Assembly: GCA_951799405.1 (NCBI GenBank)
Contig: OX637332.1
Coordinates: 4,593,001 to 4,657,000, forward strand
DNA length: 64,000 bases
Reading direction: 5' to 3'
DNA from: Agapetus fuscipes
Lineage: Eukaryota > Arthropoda > Insecta > Trichoptera > Glossosomatidae
A program made the position numbers and the translations under genes. Position 1 is the stretch's first letter. Each line of letters opens with the position of its first letter. Under the pieces are notes generated by a model. It made no database searches. It saw nothing but the letters and a program-made list of their open reading frames with translations, and was not told where the DNA came from. Positions 1-10,414 of this stretch are shown piece after piece.

Positions 1-1818
1 GATCGAGATTTGGTTTTTTTAGTATCGGCGTTATCTGCGCTTCCTTCAAAAAAGAGGGAACAGTGGATTCCACAAGGCATCCATTAATAAGCCTTACAAT
101 AAATGGAGCCACTTGTAAGATGCACTCTTTCAGCACCCACGCTGGCACAGGATCAAGATCACACTGCTTATTTGGTGATCCCACTACGACTCGCGTTACC
201 TCCTCAATAGAGGTCAGCTCAAGCATTTCAAGTTGCGAGTTGCACATAGATTCAGGAGAACCTGGACCAATCTCCAGAGTAGAGTCTCTACGTGGTATTT
301 TATCCTGAAAGTATGCAGCGAACTCATCAGCAGTCGACATTGAACCCGTACCAGCCCGAGCACTGCCAGACACGTTCTCCAGAAGTCTCCATAAACGCTG
401 TGGACATTTTTCCCTAGCTATCATTGTACAAAAATATTGAGACCTTTTCTGGAGAATAGTTGACCTGTACAGACCCTGTGCACCCATCCACATTTCTCTA
501 GTGCTACCTGGTTTACCGCTCCTGAAATTACGCTCCGTATGCCGCATTTTTCGTTTCAGAGCACTACATTCATTATCAAACCAGATAGCACTATTCCGCT
601 CCCTAACACATTTAGTTGAAATGGGAGCATGAAAATTTATTAGATTTTTCAGGGTGACATTGTACAGCTCAACTAACCTGTCTGGGTGCATTGAGATGTA
701 GGTTTCCGGACAACAGATCGGTGAAAGTAATAAGTCACTTTTAAAGGAGTCCATATTAAGTCCGTTCCAGCACCTGGAGATAATCTTCCTGTACACTGGA
801 ACCGGTCGTCCGAGATCTAATTCAGTAATCACCAACCTGTGGTCCGATAAACCCACATCTCTCACCTCTGTTTTTGAAGGAGCATCCTCCTCTCTGGTGA
901 TGACTACATCCAGTAGGCCACCCGCATCATGAGTGGGAGCATCTACCCACTGTCTGCAGCCATAGTCCGCAAGCAAGGCAGTGAGAGTAACACAATTGGT
1001 GTCATCTCTGCGCTCAAGCCTAACGTTGACATCCCCAACCAACAGAAACATCTCATTACGAGTTACCAAAATTTCAAATAGCTCCCGAAATTCGCGAAAA
1101 AACTCCGCAGTTACAGGCTTAGAGCCAGGCCGATACACTATATAGCTATAGTGAGCGCTGCTCTGGAGGAGACCCGACACACAAGGCACTCAAATGTCGT
1201 GAAAGAGGACATATTAATCCTCTCCACACGACATCCTGGGCGCACTAGCAACGCAACTCCGCCATGGTTGGTCCAGGAAATATTTTCTGTCCCTTTTCCA
1301 TGACGCGGCCTTGCCCGTGCTTCCTCAAATGTCGCGAACCCCAGAGCGCGCAGTTTCTTCATGGCAGTTGAGTGGTAGCTCTCATGCCACGTCTCCGTCA
1401 GCGCAAGGATGCCAAGGTCATGGCTTTCACAAATTTCATAAATATCATCAACCTTATTGGCAATAGATCTAGCATTCCAGCATCCAAGATTCATCTTCTT
1501 CTCCACGTTCTGTTGATGCCTCCCACTGGTCAGCAGGGAGCACGACGATGGAGGTGCCACTGAAGGTCTGGATGTGGAAGCGGGATCCTTACATGATGCT
1601 GGAGAAACAGGAGTTGTCACCGATGCGACTGAGTAGCTCAGCCGTCGCCCCCCTCGCTTCCTGCGCCTCACGCGCCTCCTCAGCACCATGTGTGGCCATG
1701 ATTTGACACTTTTAGTCCTTTTAGTACATATCGGCAAAGTTCTTGCAATAATATTTTTCAGAACATGTAGTGAGTACCTCAGTACTGGACGTACCACTGG
1801 CGCATCGCCTTGGGTCAT
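1..1818 (-). pseudogene. CR1/L2-group LINE, 5' part, decayed copy cut by window edge
   Basis: Read on the minus strand, this copy starts at the same ATG context as the intact LINE at 3709 (M-T-x-x-D-A-P-V) and follows it through the basic N-terminal region (RRRVRRRKRGGRR) and the endonuclease start (GCWNARS, LALTETW, GGVALLVRPG). The frame runs 1818 to 1138 and stops at LTIAI. There the DNA has two extra bases compared with the plus copy, so a frameshift disables it. The remaining 1.1 kb still aligns with the endonuclease and early RT segments but has no long open frame. The start of the RT domain runs off the window at base 1. The product would have been an endonuclease/reverse transcriptase for target-primed integration. 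It sits head-to-head with the 3709 copy, with SINEs and a MITE between them. Confidence 0.88.
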
Positions 1819-2157
1819 GTACCGCGGTTGTATGTGTATGTTTGTAGTTGTTGTAGTATGGTTGTATATCTATATGTGTAGATTAGTTGCGTTGCTTAGG
1901 GTATACTCAAAAAGTGAATTAAAACAATGTTTTTTTTTTCATTAATCTAATTTTCTTTATTTGACGTTTTGTTGACTTGACTGTAGCATCCTAAAAACTG
2001 GTACGATATTTCAATAAAACGAACGTAATTATAAGTAGCAGGATTACATCCAACATTGTTAGAGGCCAGGCGGGTGCCTTGAGGGCAACACATTTCAGGC
2101 AAATACATTTCGCATATTTTTGTCTTTTTTATCTGCTATCTATAATCTAAGCTGCAA

Positions 2158-2575
2158 AGTTTTTTTGATACGTTTTGGTCAAAAATGAGTTATGAATGCT
2201 ATCCTACTTAAATTTTTCAGCTCTTCCAATGCGCTGACTTCCATAGCTCTACGATGATTTTTTCTTTGTTTATGCCCAAGCAAACAGCTGCGTTTTCGAA
2301 GTGTGGTTTTGGTAAATATATTCCGTGATCTGTGGTTTTGGTGTAACTGACAAGAATTTGGCTTTTTTTGTCCTAAAGGCGTTTTTGACATAAAACAAAT
2401 CGTAAAACCACATTAATAGGAATGCCCTTAAATGCCTTTATTTTCTTTAATTTTAGAGCTGTTTTGACTTTAAGGATATGATAAAAAATAAAAAGTTATG
2501 CCATTTTTCTGCAATCTTAAACTTTAAGCTGCTCTCCTGAACAATTTAGTTTATGCCTTTTAACCGTCGATATAT
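2158..2575. mobile_element. MITE-F copy 1 (430-bp family), one terminus eroded
   Basis: This stretch is colinear over about 400 bp with the complete copy at 63353-63779. Shared stretches include GAGTTATGAATGCTATCCTA, GGCTTTTTTTGTCCTAAAGG and CCACATTAATAGGAATGCC. The right end keeps the terminal CCTTTTAACCGTCGATAT, but the left terminal repeat has been replaced by unrelated DNA. No coding capacity is seen. Confidence 0.75.
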
Positions 2576-2869
2576 TTTTTAATAAAGTTTCTTACAGGGA
2601 ACGTTTACGGGCAAACAACCCGAATGGGGGTCAGAAAATTTCAAGCAAACTTTCCAGGAGCACTGTACGTGCAACTTCTTGCATATTCAGTGTCTATATT
2701 TATACAACCATTCAATTAATGCTTTCGTAATGTGTATCTTTTGCGTTGTGAAAAATGGTTGGGGGTTAGGGAGGGCAGGTATGAGAGAGGGCCGACCTTT
2801 CCTCCGCACCAGGGCCCCCAGAGGACTTAATGCAGGCCTGGGTATCAGAATCTGTACATTGTATGAAAA

Positions 2870-3106
2870 AACGCAACTAACTTTTTACCTGCGTTACCCC
2901 GAAGGGGTCGCATGTGGCGATTCGGGAACTATTTATTTTTACGGGTAAGAGGCCCGGCCTCACACAAACCACTTTCAGTTGCAGTGGGGGTTTCCCAGCT
3001 CCCGAGGGCGCTGGTTCTCATTGCTTGTGAAGGCTAGGTAAACCTTAAGATCGAACCCTTGCTCTCGGCATTGAATGCAAGCATTCTACCGATTGAGCTA
3101 TCGACC
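2870..3106 (-). mobile_element. SINE-B copy (minus), diverged
   Basis: tRNA-derived SINE. On the minus strand the head carries the TAGCTCAAT A-box-like segment near 3100. The body ends with the family 3' end, seen on the plus strand as ACGCAACTAA. The proximal part is shortened. It directly abuts a SINE-A copy. Confidence 0.75.
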
Positions 3107-3328
3107 TTCTTACGAGCTTGGTGGTCGTCGCTACAAAGCGCCAATTCTCAAGCAAGACCCAGTTGCTGTAAGGCTGGATGGACCTTTGGTGACCGGTCAT
3201 CGGTAAAGGTTTATGAATTATTCAAACCAGCGAAGAACAAATTTGAAAATAGAAATGGTATATTTTTTGTGCATCGCCGGGATTTGAACCCACAACCTTC
3301 GTGTTACCACTGAACTACGGACCGGTAT
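3107..3328 (-). mobile_element. SINE-A copy (minus), no 5S head
   Basis: It has the tRNA-like unit (plus-strand GGGATTTGAACCC is the reverse of the B box; TACGGACCGGT marks the head end) and the central body (TTTATGAATT, AAGCAAGACCCAGTTGCTG). The LINE-type tail is missing because the body joins SINE-B directly. Confidence 0.75.
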
Positions 3329-3339
3329 GAAGAAAGCGG

Positions 3340-3708
3340 AAATGAAATTCTCACGAGCACTATCATTTTTGTACCCGGAGTATTCGGCTTGATGAATAGG
3401 GTCGAAGTTATTATTGTTATTTGTTATATATTATCATTGAGGACTACCTACCGCCGCTGATTAGCGGGCGGTAGAAGCTCTGTTTATTTTTTGTAAATTT
3501 TTTTCTAATTAAAACTGTGTTCTAGTGATTACAATATTTTAAAAGTTAACCAGCAGTTCAGATGCTTACGCAGTGCAATTAAACACAGTGAATGCGCCTA
3601 CAAATAAACAATTCAAAATAAAATAAAAAATTCCATAACCTCTAATTTTTGACAAGTGACATCGCGGCAAAGTGCTTGCAGTGGGTAGGTACCTACTTAC
3701 TCGCCTGC
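3340..3708. other. Non-coding DNA upstream of the LINE ORF
   Basis: AT-rich sequence leading into the LINE. It probably contains the LINE 5' UTR, but its 5' boundary cannot be fixed because the other copy (1-1818) diverges immediately upstream of the ATG. It holds a small hairpin, CCGCC-GCTGATTAGC-GGGCGG, near 3450. Confidence 0.4.
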
Positions 3709-6700
3709 ATGACAGAAACAGACGCGCCAGTGCTATGTCCAGTGCAGAGGTACTCCCTGCAAGTACTTAAAGATATAATAACTAACACTGTGCCGCGAGT
3801 GCAATGTCGAACAAAAGAGTGGCCAAACATTGTGCTGAGGAGGCGCGTGAGGCGCAGAAAACGAGGAGGGCGACGGCTGAACTACTCAGCCCCGCCAGTG
3901 ACAACTCCTGCTGTTTGTTCAGTGCATTGTGAGGATCTTGCTTCCACATCCAGATCTTCAGTGGCACCTTCATCGCCGAGCTCCCTGCTGACCAGCGGGA
4001 GACATCAGCAAATTCTGGAGAGGAAGATCAATTTTGGATGCTGGAATGCGAGATCTATCGCCAATAAAGTGGATGACATTTGTGAATTATGTAAAAGCCA
4101 TGACCTTGGCATCCTCGCACTGACAGAGACGTGGCATGAGAGCTACCACTCAAGTGCCATGAAGAGACTGCGTGCACTGGGGTTCGCGACATTTGAGGAA
4201 GCACGGGCAAGGCCACGTCATGGAAAAGGGACAGAGAATATTTCCTGGACCAACCATGGCGGAGTTGCGTTGCTAGTGCGTCCAGGATGTCGTGTGGAGA
4301 AGATTAACTTTTTTTCTTTCACGACATTTGAGTGCCTTGTATGTCGGGTATCTTCCGGTGCAACGCTCACAATAGCTATTGTATATCGCCCCGGCTCTAA
4401 GCCTGTTACGGCGGCGTTTTTTCATGAATTTCGGGAGCTCTTTGAAGTTTTAGTAACTCGTAATGAGATGTTTCTGATAGTGGGGGATGTTAACGTCAGG
4501 CTTGAGCGCAGAGATGACACCAATTGTGTTACTCTCACTGCCTTGCTTGCGGACTATGGCTGCAGACAGTGGGTAGATGCTCCCACTCATGACGCGGGTG
4601 GCCTACTGGATGTGGTCATCACTAGACAGGAGGATGCTCCTTTGAAAACAGAGGTAAGAGATGTGGGTTTGTCGGACCACAGGTTGGTGGTGGTACGTTT
4701 AAATCTAGGACGACCTGTTCCTGTATACAGGAAAATTACCTCCAGGTCCTGGAACAAATTTAAGATCGATTTCTTCAAAATGGATTTATCTCTATCGCCG
4801 ATCTGTTGTCCGGAAACCTACGTCTCAATGCACCCAGACACATTAGTTGGGCTGTACAATGACACCATGAAAAGTTTAATAAATCTGCATGCTCCCATTT
4901 CAATCAAACATGTTAGGGAGCGGAATAGTGCTATCTGGTTTGATAGTGAATGCAGTGCGCTGAAACGCAAAATGCGACAAGCAGAGCGTAATTTCAGGAG
5001 CGGCAAGCCAGGTAGCACTAGAGAAATGTGGATAATTGCACAGGGTCTGTACAGGTCAGCTATCCTCCAGAAAAAGTCCCAGCATTATTGTACCATTATT
5101 GCTAGTGAAAAATGTCCACAGCGTTTATGGAGACTTCTGGAGAACGTGTCTGGTGGTGCCCGGGCCGGTGCGGGTCCGGTGACGACTGCTGGTGATCTCG
5201 CTGCTTACTTTCAAAGTAAAATACCGACCAGATATTCTCCCCTAGGGGTTAGTCCTGGTTCTCTGGGACTTTTGTGTAATTCACAGCTTGAAGTGCTTGG
5301 GCTGACCTCTATTGAAGAGGTGACGCGAGTTGTAGCGGGATCGCCAAATAAGCAGTGTGATCTGGATCCTGTGCCGACGTGGGTACTAAAAGAGTGCATT
5401 CTTCTAGTGGCTCCATTTATTGTTAGGTTTATCAATGGATGCCTAATGGATGCCACTATCCCCTCCTTTTTAAAGGAAGCGCAAATAACGCCAATATTAA
5501 AAAAGCCAAATCTCGATCCTAACGATCTCTCCAATTTCAGGCCGGTGTCAAACTTACCGTTTCTGTCTAAGGTACTGGAGCGCATTGTCTCTGATCGGCT
5601 GGTATCTTATCTGAGTGCTAACGATCTGATGCCTAAGAGGCAATCAGCCTATCGAAAATATCATTCGACTGAAACTGGCTTACTGACGGTGGTCTCAGAT
5701 CTGATATCGGCAGTGGATTGCGGAGATCTTGCTCTCTTAGCGCTTCTGGACATGAGTGCGGCGTTCGACACCGTATGTCATGATATTCTGATAAGGAGGT
5801 TGGAGGGTTCGTACGGCTTGAGGGATAAGGCGCTGGCGTGGTTCTCCTCCTACTTGGCGGATCGCAAGCAGGTAGTGCGTACTTGTGACTGTGTCTCACC
5901 TTCCTATTCGCTGATCTCCGGGGTGCCGCAGGGGTCTGTACTGGGACCGATCCTGTTTATTTTATACACTGCTGACATTGAGAGTATAGTTGAGAAATGG
6001 GGCCTCATTACACATGCATATGCAGATGACTGGCAAATTTACTCTCAGTGTCAGCCACATATGGCACAAACTCTCAGTAACAGGGTGGCAGCTTGCATTG
6101 CGGAGATTGGTGAATGGATGACAAGCAATGGCCTAATCCTTAACATGGGTAAGACAGAAGTGATGTGGGCGGCTACAACCAGGCGTGATCATCTTTTGAC
6201 AACTCGAGTACCACTCTCCATTGGGGGAGAGCTGATTCAGCCCTCCGACTCAGTCAGACTTCTAGGAGTCACACTGGATCGGAACCTCACAATGGGAGAG
6301 CAATTGAACTCGACTGTATCTTCCTCATTTTTTGAACTTCGCCAGATAAAGGCGATCAGGAGATGTTTACCGTCGGGAGCAGTCAAGACCCTGGTTAATG
6401 CCTTTGTGATGTCACGAGTTGACTATTGCTCAACGCTGTACATAGGTCAGCCGAAAAAGCAGTTCAACCGTCTTCAGTCTGTGCTGAATTCAGCGGCAAG
6501 ACTCATATTCGGGATGTCTAAATTTACTCGCATTACTCCATTGTTAGGGAAACTGCATTGGCTTCGTTTTCCGGAGAGGGTGGTCTACCGTGTTTGTCTG
6601 ATGGTGTATAAGGCTGTAAATGGTACAGCTCCTTCATATTTGGCTGACATGTTTACACCCGTTGAGAGGGATTTGAGGCGCCAAACGCTCAGATCTGCAG

Positions 6701-6885
6701 GGGATGGCGTGGTGGACTTGGTTCAGCCACACCGTCAGACACGCACTAATTTTGGGGACCGTGCTTTCCGGTTTGCGGGACCAATGGAGTGGAACAGACT
6801 GCCACCTAATGTGAGGAAGGCAAAGACTGTTGGTGTCTTTAAAGGAGCACTAAAGACACATCTTTACAAGAAATCTTATCCGTGA
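3709..6885 (+). CDS. Intact LINE polyprotein (APE endonuclease + reverse transcriptase), CR1/L2 group
   Basis: Single uninterrupted frame of 1058 codons from the ATG at 3709. The frame is open 20 codons further upstream, but the ATG matches the start of the second copy at 1818. Order: a basic Arg-rich N-terminus (about residues 40-60); an APE-type endonuclease from about residue 110 with CWNARS, LTETW, GDVN and SDHR; and a reverse transcriptase with LKKPN..NFRP, AFDT (catalytic Asp about 687), GVPQGSVLGP and YADD at about 771-774. The C-terminal tail (TNFGDRAF..GP..WN.LP) is typical of the CR1/L2/Daphne group. The protein nicks DNA and primes reverse transcription from the LINE RNA 3' end. 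No ORF1 or zinc knuckle is seen, so only one protein may be made. The clade is inferred from motifs. The endonuclease motif reads GDVN where GDFN is usual. Confidence 0.93.
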   Translation: MTETDAPVLCPVQRYSLQVLKDIITNTVPRVQCRTKEWPNIVLRRRVRRRKRGGRRLNYSAPPVTTPAVCSVHCEDLASTSRSSVAPSSPSSLLTSGRHQQILERKINFGCWNARSIANKVDDICELCKSHDLGILALTETWHESYHSSAMKRLRALGFATFEEARARPRHGKGTENISWTNHGGVALLVRPGCRVEKINFFSFTTFECLVCRVSSGATLTIAIVYRPGSKPVTAAFFHEFRELFEVLVTRNEMFLIVGDVNVRLERRDDTNCVTLTALLADYGCRQWVDAPTHDAGGLLDVVITRQEDAPLKTEVRDVGLSDHRLVVVRLNLGRPVPVYRKITSRSWNKFKIDFFKMDLSLSPICCPETYVSMHPDTLVGLYNDTMKSLINLHAPISIKHVRERNSAIWFDSECSALKRKMRQAERNFRSGKPGSTREMWIIAQGLYRSAILQKKSQHYCTIIASEKCPQRLWRLLENVSGGARAGAGPVTTAGDLAAYFQSKIPTRYSPLGVSPGSLGLLCNSQLEVLGLTSIEEVTRVVAGSPNKQCDLDPVPTWVLKECILLVAPFIVRFINGCLMDATIPSFLKEAQITPILKKPNLDPNDLSNFRPVSNLPFLSKVLERIVSDRLVSYLSANDLMPKRQSAYRKYHSTETGLLTVVSDLISAVDCGDLALLALLDMSAAFDTVCHDILIRRLEGSYGLRDKALAWFSSYLADRKQVVRTCDCVSPSYSLISGVPQGSVLGPILFILYTADIESIVEKWGLITHAYADDWQIYSQCQPHMAQTLSNRVAACIAEIGEWMTSNGLILNMGKTEVMWAATTRRDHLLTTRVPLSIGGELIQPSDSVRLLGVTLDRNLTMGEQLNSTVSSSFFELRQIKAIRRCLPSGAVKTLVNAFVMSRVDYCSTLYIGQPKKQFNRLQSVLNSAARLIFGMSKFTRITPLLGKLHWLRFPERVVYRVCLMVYKAVNGTAPSYLADMFTPVERDLRRQTLRSAGDGVVDLVQPHRQTRTNFGDRAFRFAGPMEWNRLPPNVRKAKTVGVFKGALKTHLYKKSYP

Positions 6886-6980
6886 TTTGAGAGGGCCCTT
6901 GAGGTGTGACACACACAAAAACGGCGCTCTTTAATTATGTGTACATAAAAATAAATTATCCTTATATATATATATAAGGT
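6886..6980 (+). mobile_element. 3' UTR and tail of the intact LINE
   Basis: After the stop codon comes GAGAGGGCCC TTGAGGTGTGACACACAC and AAAACGGCGCTC, ending in a short TATA-repeat tail. Copies of this end lie at 37686-37790 and, diverged, at 11885-11960. A relative of it forms the tail of SINE-A. Confidence 0.85.
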
Positions 6981-7147
6981 ATAATAACGCAAATAAAAGC
7001 AGGAAATAAACGAGTTCTTTTTACAGTCAAAACATTCCTTTGGCTTCTTAGCCCCTTTATTTGTTATGTCATGAGACTGAAAAGATCTAAAAAATTCGGG
7101 CTTTCAATAACGTTACAAATTGTATTGTTGTTGAATGTCCGAAAATG

Positions 7148-7290
7148 ATCAAATGTCACCCCAGTTTCAGGGAAGGTCAGCAAGAGTTGCAGGGTATATG
7201 TTCATTTGAGATTCGGGTTTTTATATTGTAGGACTACGTGAAAATGCATATAATGTAACTTATATTTTGCAACTTAGATTAGATTAAATT
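7148..7290 (+). repeat. Element C, 5'-truncated copy
   Basis: Contains GTCACCCC.GTTTCAGGGAAGGTC, TTGCAGGGT and the 3' end GCAACTTAGATTAGATTA. The first ~90 bp of the family are absent. Confidence 0.7.
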
Positions 7291-7379
7291 TGATAACCCT
7301 TTGAGACCAAGTTAAACCGTTTGTTACTTATACAAGCTTTCTGTACTGTACTGTAATATAATAGTCAATACTGAATGCC

Positions 7380-7860
7380 GGTGCACGCCTGATACTCGGG
7401 CAAAACGAAGGTACTGCCACATCACGCCTCTTCTACAAGGAGTCCACTGGCTGAAAATTCCTCAGAGAATTAACTTTAAACCATTGCTTTAAACTGAACC
7501 TCATTGTGTTCAAAGCTCTACAATGGCTCCGGAGTACTTACAAGAACTAGTGCAACCAAAGGTTATACAGGAGAGAGGACTGACGCTGCGCTCGGCAGAG
7601 AGGGGCTCCAAAACGTTGGTGAACGAGCCAACCAGGAAATTAAACTCAGTGTTTGGCAATCGTGCGTTTGCTGTTGCGGGTCCCTCTTGGGGCCCAACTG
7701 CCACCGGAAGTTCGAGCTTCAAAATCCAGGGAAAACCTTAAAAAAACCCTCAAGACACACTACTTCGCCGCGATAACACAGAAAGCGCCCTTGGAGTAAC
7801 AATCTTCACGAAACGGTGCTATACCAAGTCATCATCATCATCATTATAAATGTTGAGATT
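7380..7860 (+). pseudogene. 3' end of a second L2-like LINE family (relic)
   Basis: Several frames together resemble the C-terminal tail of L2-group reverse transcriptases: NARLILG, MAPEYLQEL, LRSAERG, FGNRAFAVAGP. Next come GCGCCCTTGGAGTAACA, CGAAACGGTGCT and a CATCATCAT tail, a 3' end also found at 30879-30958. The frame is broken many times. This family differs from the LINE at 3709. Confidence 0.7.
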
Positions 7861-8000
7861 GCAAGAACTGTTTCCTGCACTTTATCATTAATTGTAAGGT
7901 TGCCGGAGCTCTTTGAAAGTTGTTTTGGTGAAGCTCTTGATGAAAATCGAAGACCTATTTTATTACCAAGCATCATTTTTTTTTAAATTCTTTATACAGT

Positions 8001-8317
8001 CGGTCAATAGCTCAATAGGTAGATTGCTTACATTCTATGCCGAGATCTCGGGTTCGAAGCCCATCGAGGATATCAGAAATGATTTCCCAGTTTTTAGTGT
8101 TTATTTCAAACCCAAAATAAAAATACCAGCAAGGTTTACTCGGCCTTCACAAGTAAAGAGTACCGGCCCCCTAGGGAACTGGGAAAACTCCACTTCAACT
8201 GAAGTGTCCAGCCCCCTTAGCTGTAAAAATAAATAAGTTGCACTCACCACATGCGATTCCTTCGGGGAAAACGCCTCAAGAAGTTACACTATTTGTGTGG
8301 CTTAGTAGCGTAGCGTT
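8001..8317 (+). mobile_element. SINE-B copy (plus)
   Basis: tRNA-like head (GTCAATAGCTCAATAGGT, then GGGTTCGAAGCCC), body (GGTTTACTCGGCCTTCACAAG), Pro-like GACC/CTTCGGGG segment, and 3' end TGGCTTAGTAGCG. Nearly full length. Confidence 0.85.
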
Positions 8318-8486
8318 ACACAGATCCTATTTGTTAAGAGACTTTAAACAACTTTAACCTGCCCACGACTTGAAGGGAGATATAGATCAGCGAAGACCCG
8401 ATGAGAAACATAGCACATCATCAGAGATTCCACTGGAAGAGTTCCGCGCATTAACCTTCCTCCAAAAGTTTGGGTGAATCCGCTTT

Positions 8487-8775
8487 GGGACCGTCCATAA
8501 ATTACGTCATCGATTTTGGCCGATTTTAGACCCCCTCCTCCCCTTACAATCATCCTATAGTCATTATCTAACAACCCCCTCCCCCTCTTGCTGTAATAAT
8601 GGAGGAGCTTAACAATTAATAATGTTTTATTACTTACATAATATTTTGTATATTTTGTAGAAATTGGTATTTCCAAGAACGACGTCACTTTTGGTACTCG
8701 TACATCATTTGCCATCATCCGCCGACCAGACTCCCCCCCCCCTTAATGCGAATGACGTAATATATGGACAGCCCC
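8487..8775. mobile_element. MITE-E copy 1, PIF/Harbinger-like
   Basis: Terminal inverted repeats GGGACCGTCCATAAATTACG and, at the far end, its relative ending GGACAGCCCC. The interior is about 95% alike by eye to 26733-27017, including two C-rich tracts. No target duplication is recognisable here. Non-autonomous; no transposase frame. Confidence 0.8.
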
Positions 8776-8806
8776 AGACAAGGGCGCTGCAACTGTCTAT
8801 TATGAA

Positions 8807-9235
8807 ACGACGATACCATGTTGAAAGCACCGGTTCCCATAGATCACCGAAGTTAAGCAACATTGGGCGCGGATGCTACTTGGATGGGTGACCGCTCAGG
8901 TACACCGCGTGTTGTTGGCATTTCTTGGACCGGTCCGTAGTCTAGTGGCAACACTTCGGACTCGTAAATTGAAGGTGTGGATTCGAATCCCGGCGGAGCA
9001 CCAAAATATACCATTTATATTTCCGAATGTGCTCTTCGCTTGGTTGAAAAATTCATAAACCTTTCCCAAATACCGGTCACTGAAAGGTCCATCCAACCTT
9101 ACAACAACTCCGGGTCTTGTTTGAGAATTGGCGCTTTTTACAGGGACGACCATGCTCACAGAGGGCTTTTGAGGTGTGATACACTCAAAAACAGCGCTCA
9201 CCAAATAAATCATCCTAATATTATTATTATTAATG
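8807..9235 (+). mobile_element. SINE-A, full-length: 5S-like head + tRNA-like unit + LINE-type tail
   Basis: 8807-8920 is a 5S-rRNA-like sequence (GATCACCGAAGTTAAGCAAC, TACTTGGATGGGTGACCG, GTTGTTGGCA). A short linker is followed by a tRNA-like unit at 8929-9001 (TAGTCTAGTGG as A box, GGATTCGAATCC as B box). The body runs to about 9155. The tail GAGGTGTGATACACTC..AAACAGCGCTC matches the LINE 3' end at 6900. Both heads retain pol III internal-promoter-like boxes. The same 5S-tRNA junction occurs independently at 45143, so it is not a chance insertion. Non-coding. Confidence 0.88.
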
Positions 9236-9608
9236 AAAATGGGGCCAAGAAGAATTCTCGTGATTGGGCCGTGGAACAATTTACCAGACAATCAAACACT
9301 ACGTGGAGGAGTGTAGAGTAGGAAGATACCAGGGAGACTGGATGGACATCCACAGGGTGACTCCGGGGCAGTGGTTGGCCGGGCGAGAGTCAACAATTGA
9401 AAACTTCGACAGCGGGACGCAACCAATGGCGCAGTGACATCAAATTGCCGATCGCCATGCAAAAAGTATAGTAAGTAAAAGTAGGCCCACACGTCAAAAA
9501 AACATACAACACAAGACTACGCAGCTAACAGCCCTGCTACAAAGGATCGGGACATCAACCGCCACATCACCAACACCTCTGCGGTGCTGCAACAAGTCGC
9601 TCCCCCAA
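9236..9608. other. Unassigned repeat-like DNA, possible LINE debris
   Basis: No intact frame. Around 9240-9470 short translated pieces look like decayed LINE C-terminal sequence (W..D.HRVTPGQWLAGRE), but I cannot assign them. 9560-9597 (CACCAACACCTCTGCGG) matches the alternative SINE-A tail seen at 41170 and 44840. Confidence 0.35.
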
Positions 9609-9835
9609 TTCTTGTTTGCCGTATAGACCAATTCTGTCAAATATGACTTTTTAATGCAGTTGTCTTAAGAATCAAATTCTACACAATCTGAGCTAAGAAT
9701 AAACGTAAAACTCGATAGATAATTTGAGGGTTGTTATACAATCAATTTCCTGTTTTCATAAGACACATTGGTCCAGGAGAGATGCAAACATTGCTCATGT
9801 AAAATTAGCTTAATGGTGTATACGACAAACACGAA
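9609..9835. mobile_element. MITE-P copy 1
   Basis: Ends TTCTTGTTTGCCGTATA and GTATACGACAAACACGAA form imperfect inverted repeats. The interior (GAATCAAATTCTACACAATC, ATAAGACACATTGGTCCAG) matches 61717-61949 in reverse orientation. Confidence 0.75.
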
Positions 9836-10235
9836 CTAAGGCAGCGAAGTGTCATGGAATTTTTTTTTAATGTAGGGAGGCTCTCTCACAGGATTATTTT
9901 TTAATTTCGGGGCTATAAATCAATAGAGCGCAGGTCTAGCTTTGACCCATATTCATGTTATCAATAATTAGTTGCAAGTGGCAGGACGATACCGGGAAAG
10001 AAACGCCCAGACGGCTCTTGTGACCTGGGAAGTTGCTAGGCTACACCCTACGCCCCCATCCCCCTCCACCAACTAGTTGCTAGGGCGCTCTAATCCCGGA
10101 AAATGTGTTCTCAGTGGTTATTCCTTGTATTATGGAGGTAGGCGCTCACTGCAGAAATGCGTGCATGTTCTATAATGGTGACAGATTAGAACGGCACAGT
10201 GGCAAAACGACACATGACAACCTGACACATGACAG

Positions 10236-10375
10236 AACGACACTCGGTGTGCTCAAACCCTCCTCGTACCCGTCCTGTATGTATGTGTCAGAAGGACCCA
10301 CAGCACATGGACGCTCATGCAAAGCTTTATATTTTCTCAAGTGGCGAAAGGCCTTCCCGTGAAGTGAAAGCAACG
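10236..10375 (+). repeat. Repeat also present inverted at 13975-14112
   Basis: Near-identical 135-bp sequence containing CTCGTACCCGTCCTGTATGT and GGCGAAAGGCCTTCCCGTGA. It stays open in two frames in both copies, with no recognised domain. The flanks differ between copies. Confidence 0.7.
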
Positions 10376-10414
10376 GCAATTATAAGTATAATTATTAATA
10401 CTATAATCTATAAT

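Noticed and set aside
1372..1945. Plus-strand frames opposite the 1-1818 LINE copy
   Set aside because: Antisense to the decayed endonuclease frame.
8807..8920. A 5S rRNA gene
   Set aside because: The sequence is 5S-like but has several substitutions, lacks a following T-run terminator, and joins a tRNA-like SINE body in two independent copies.
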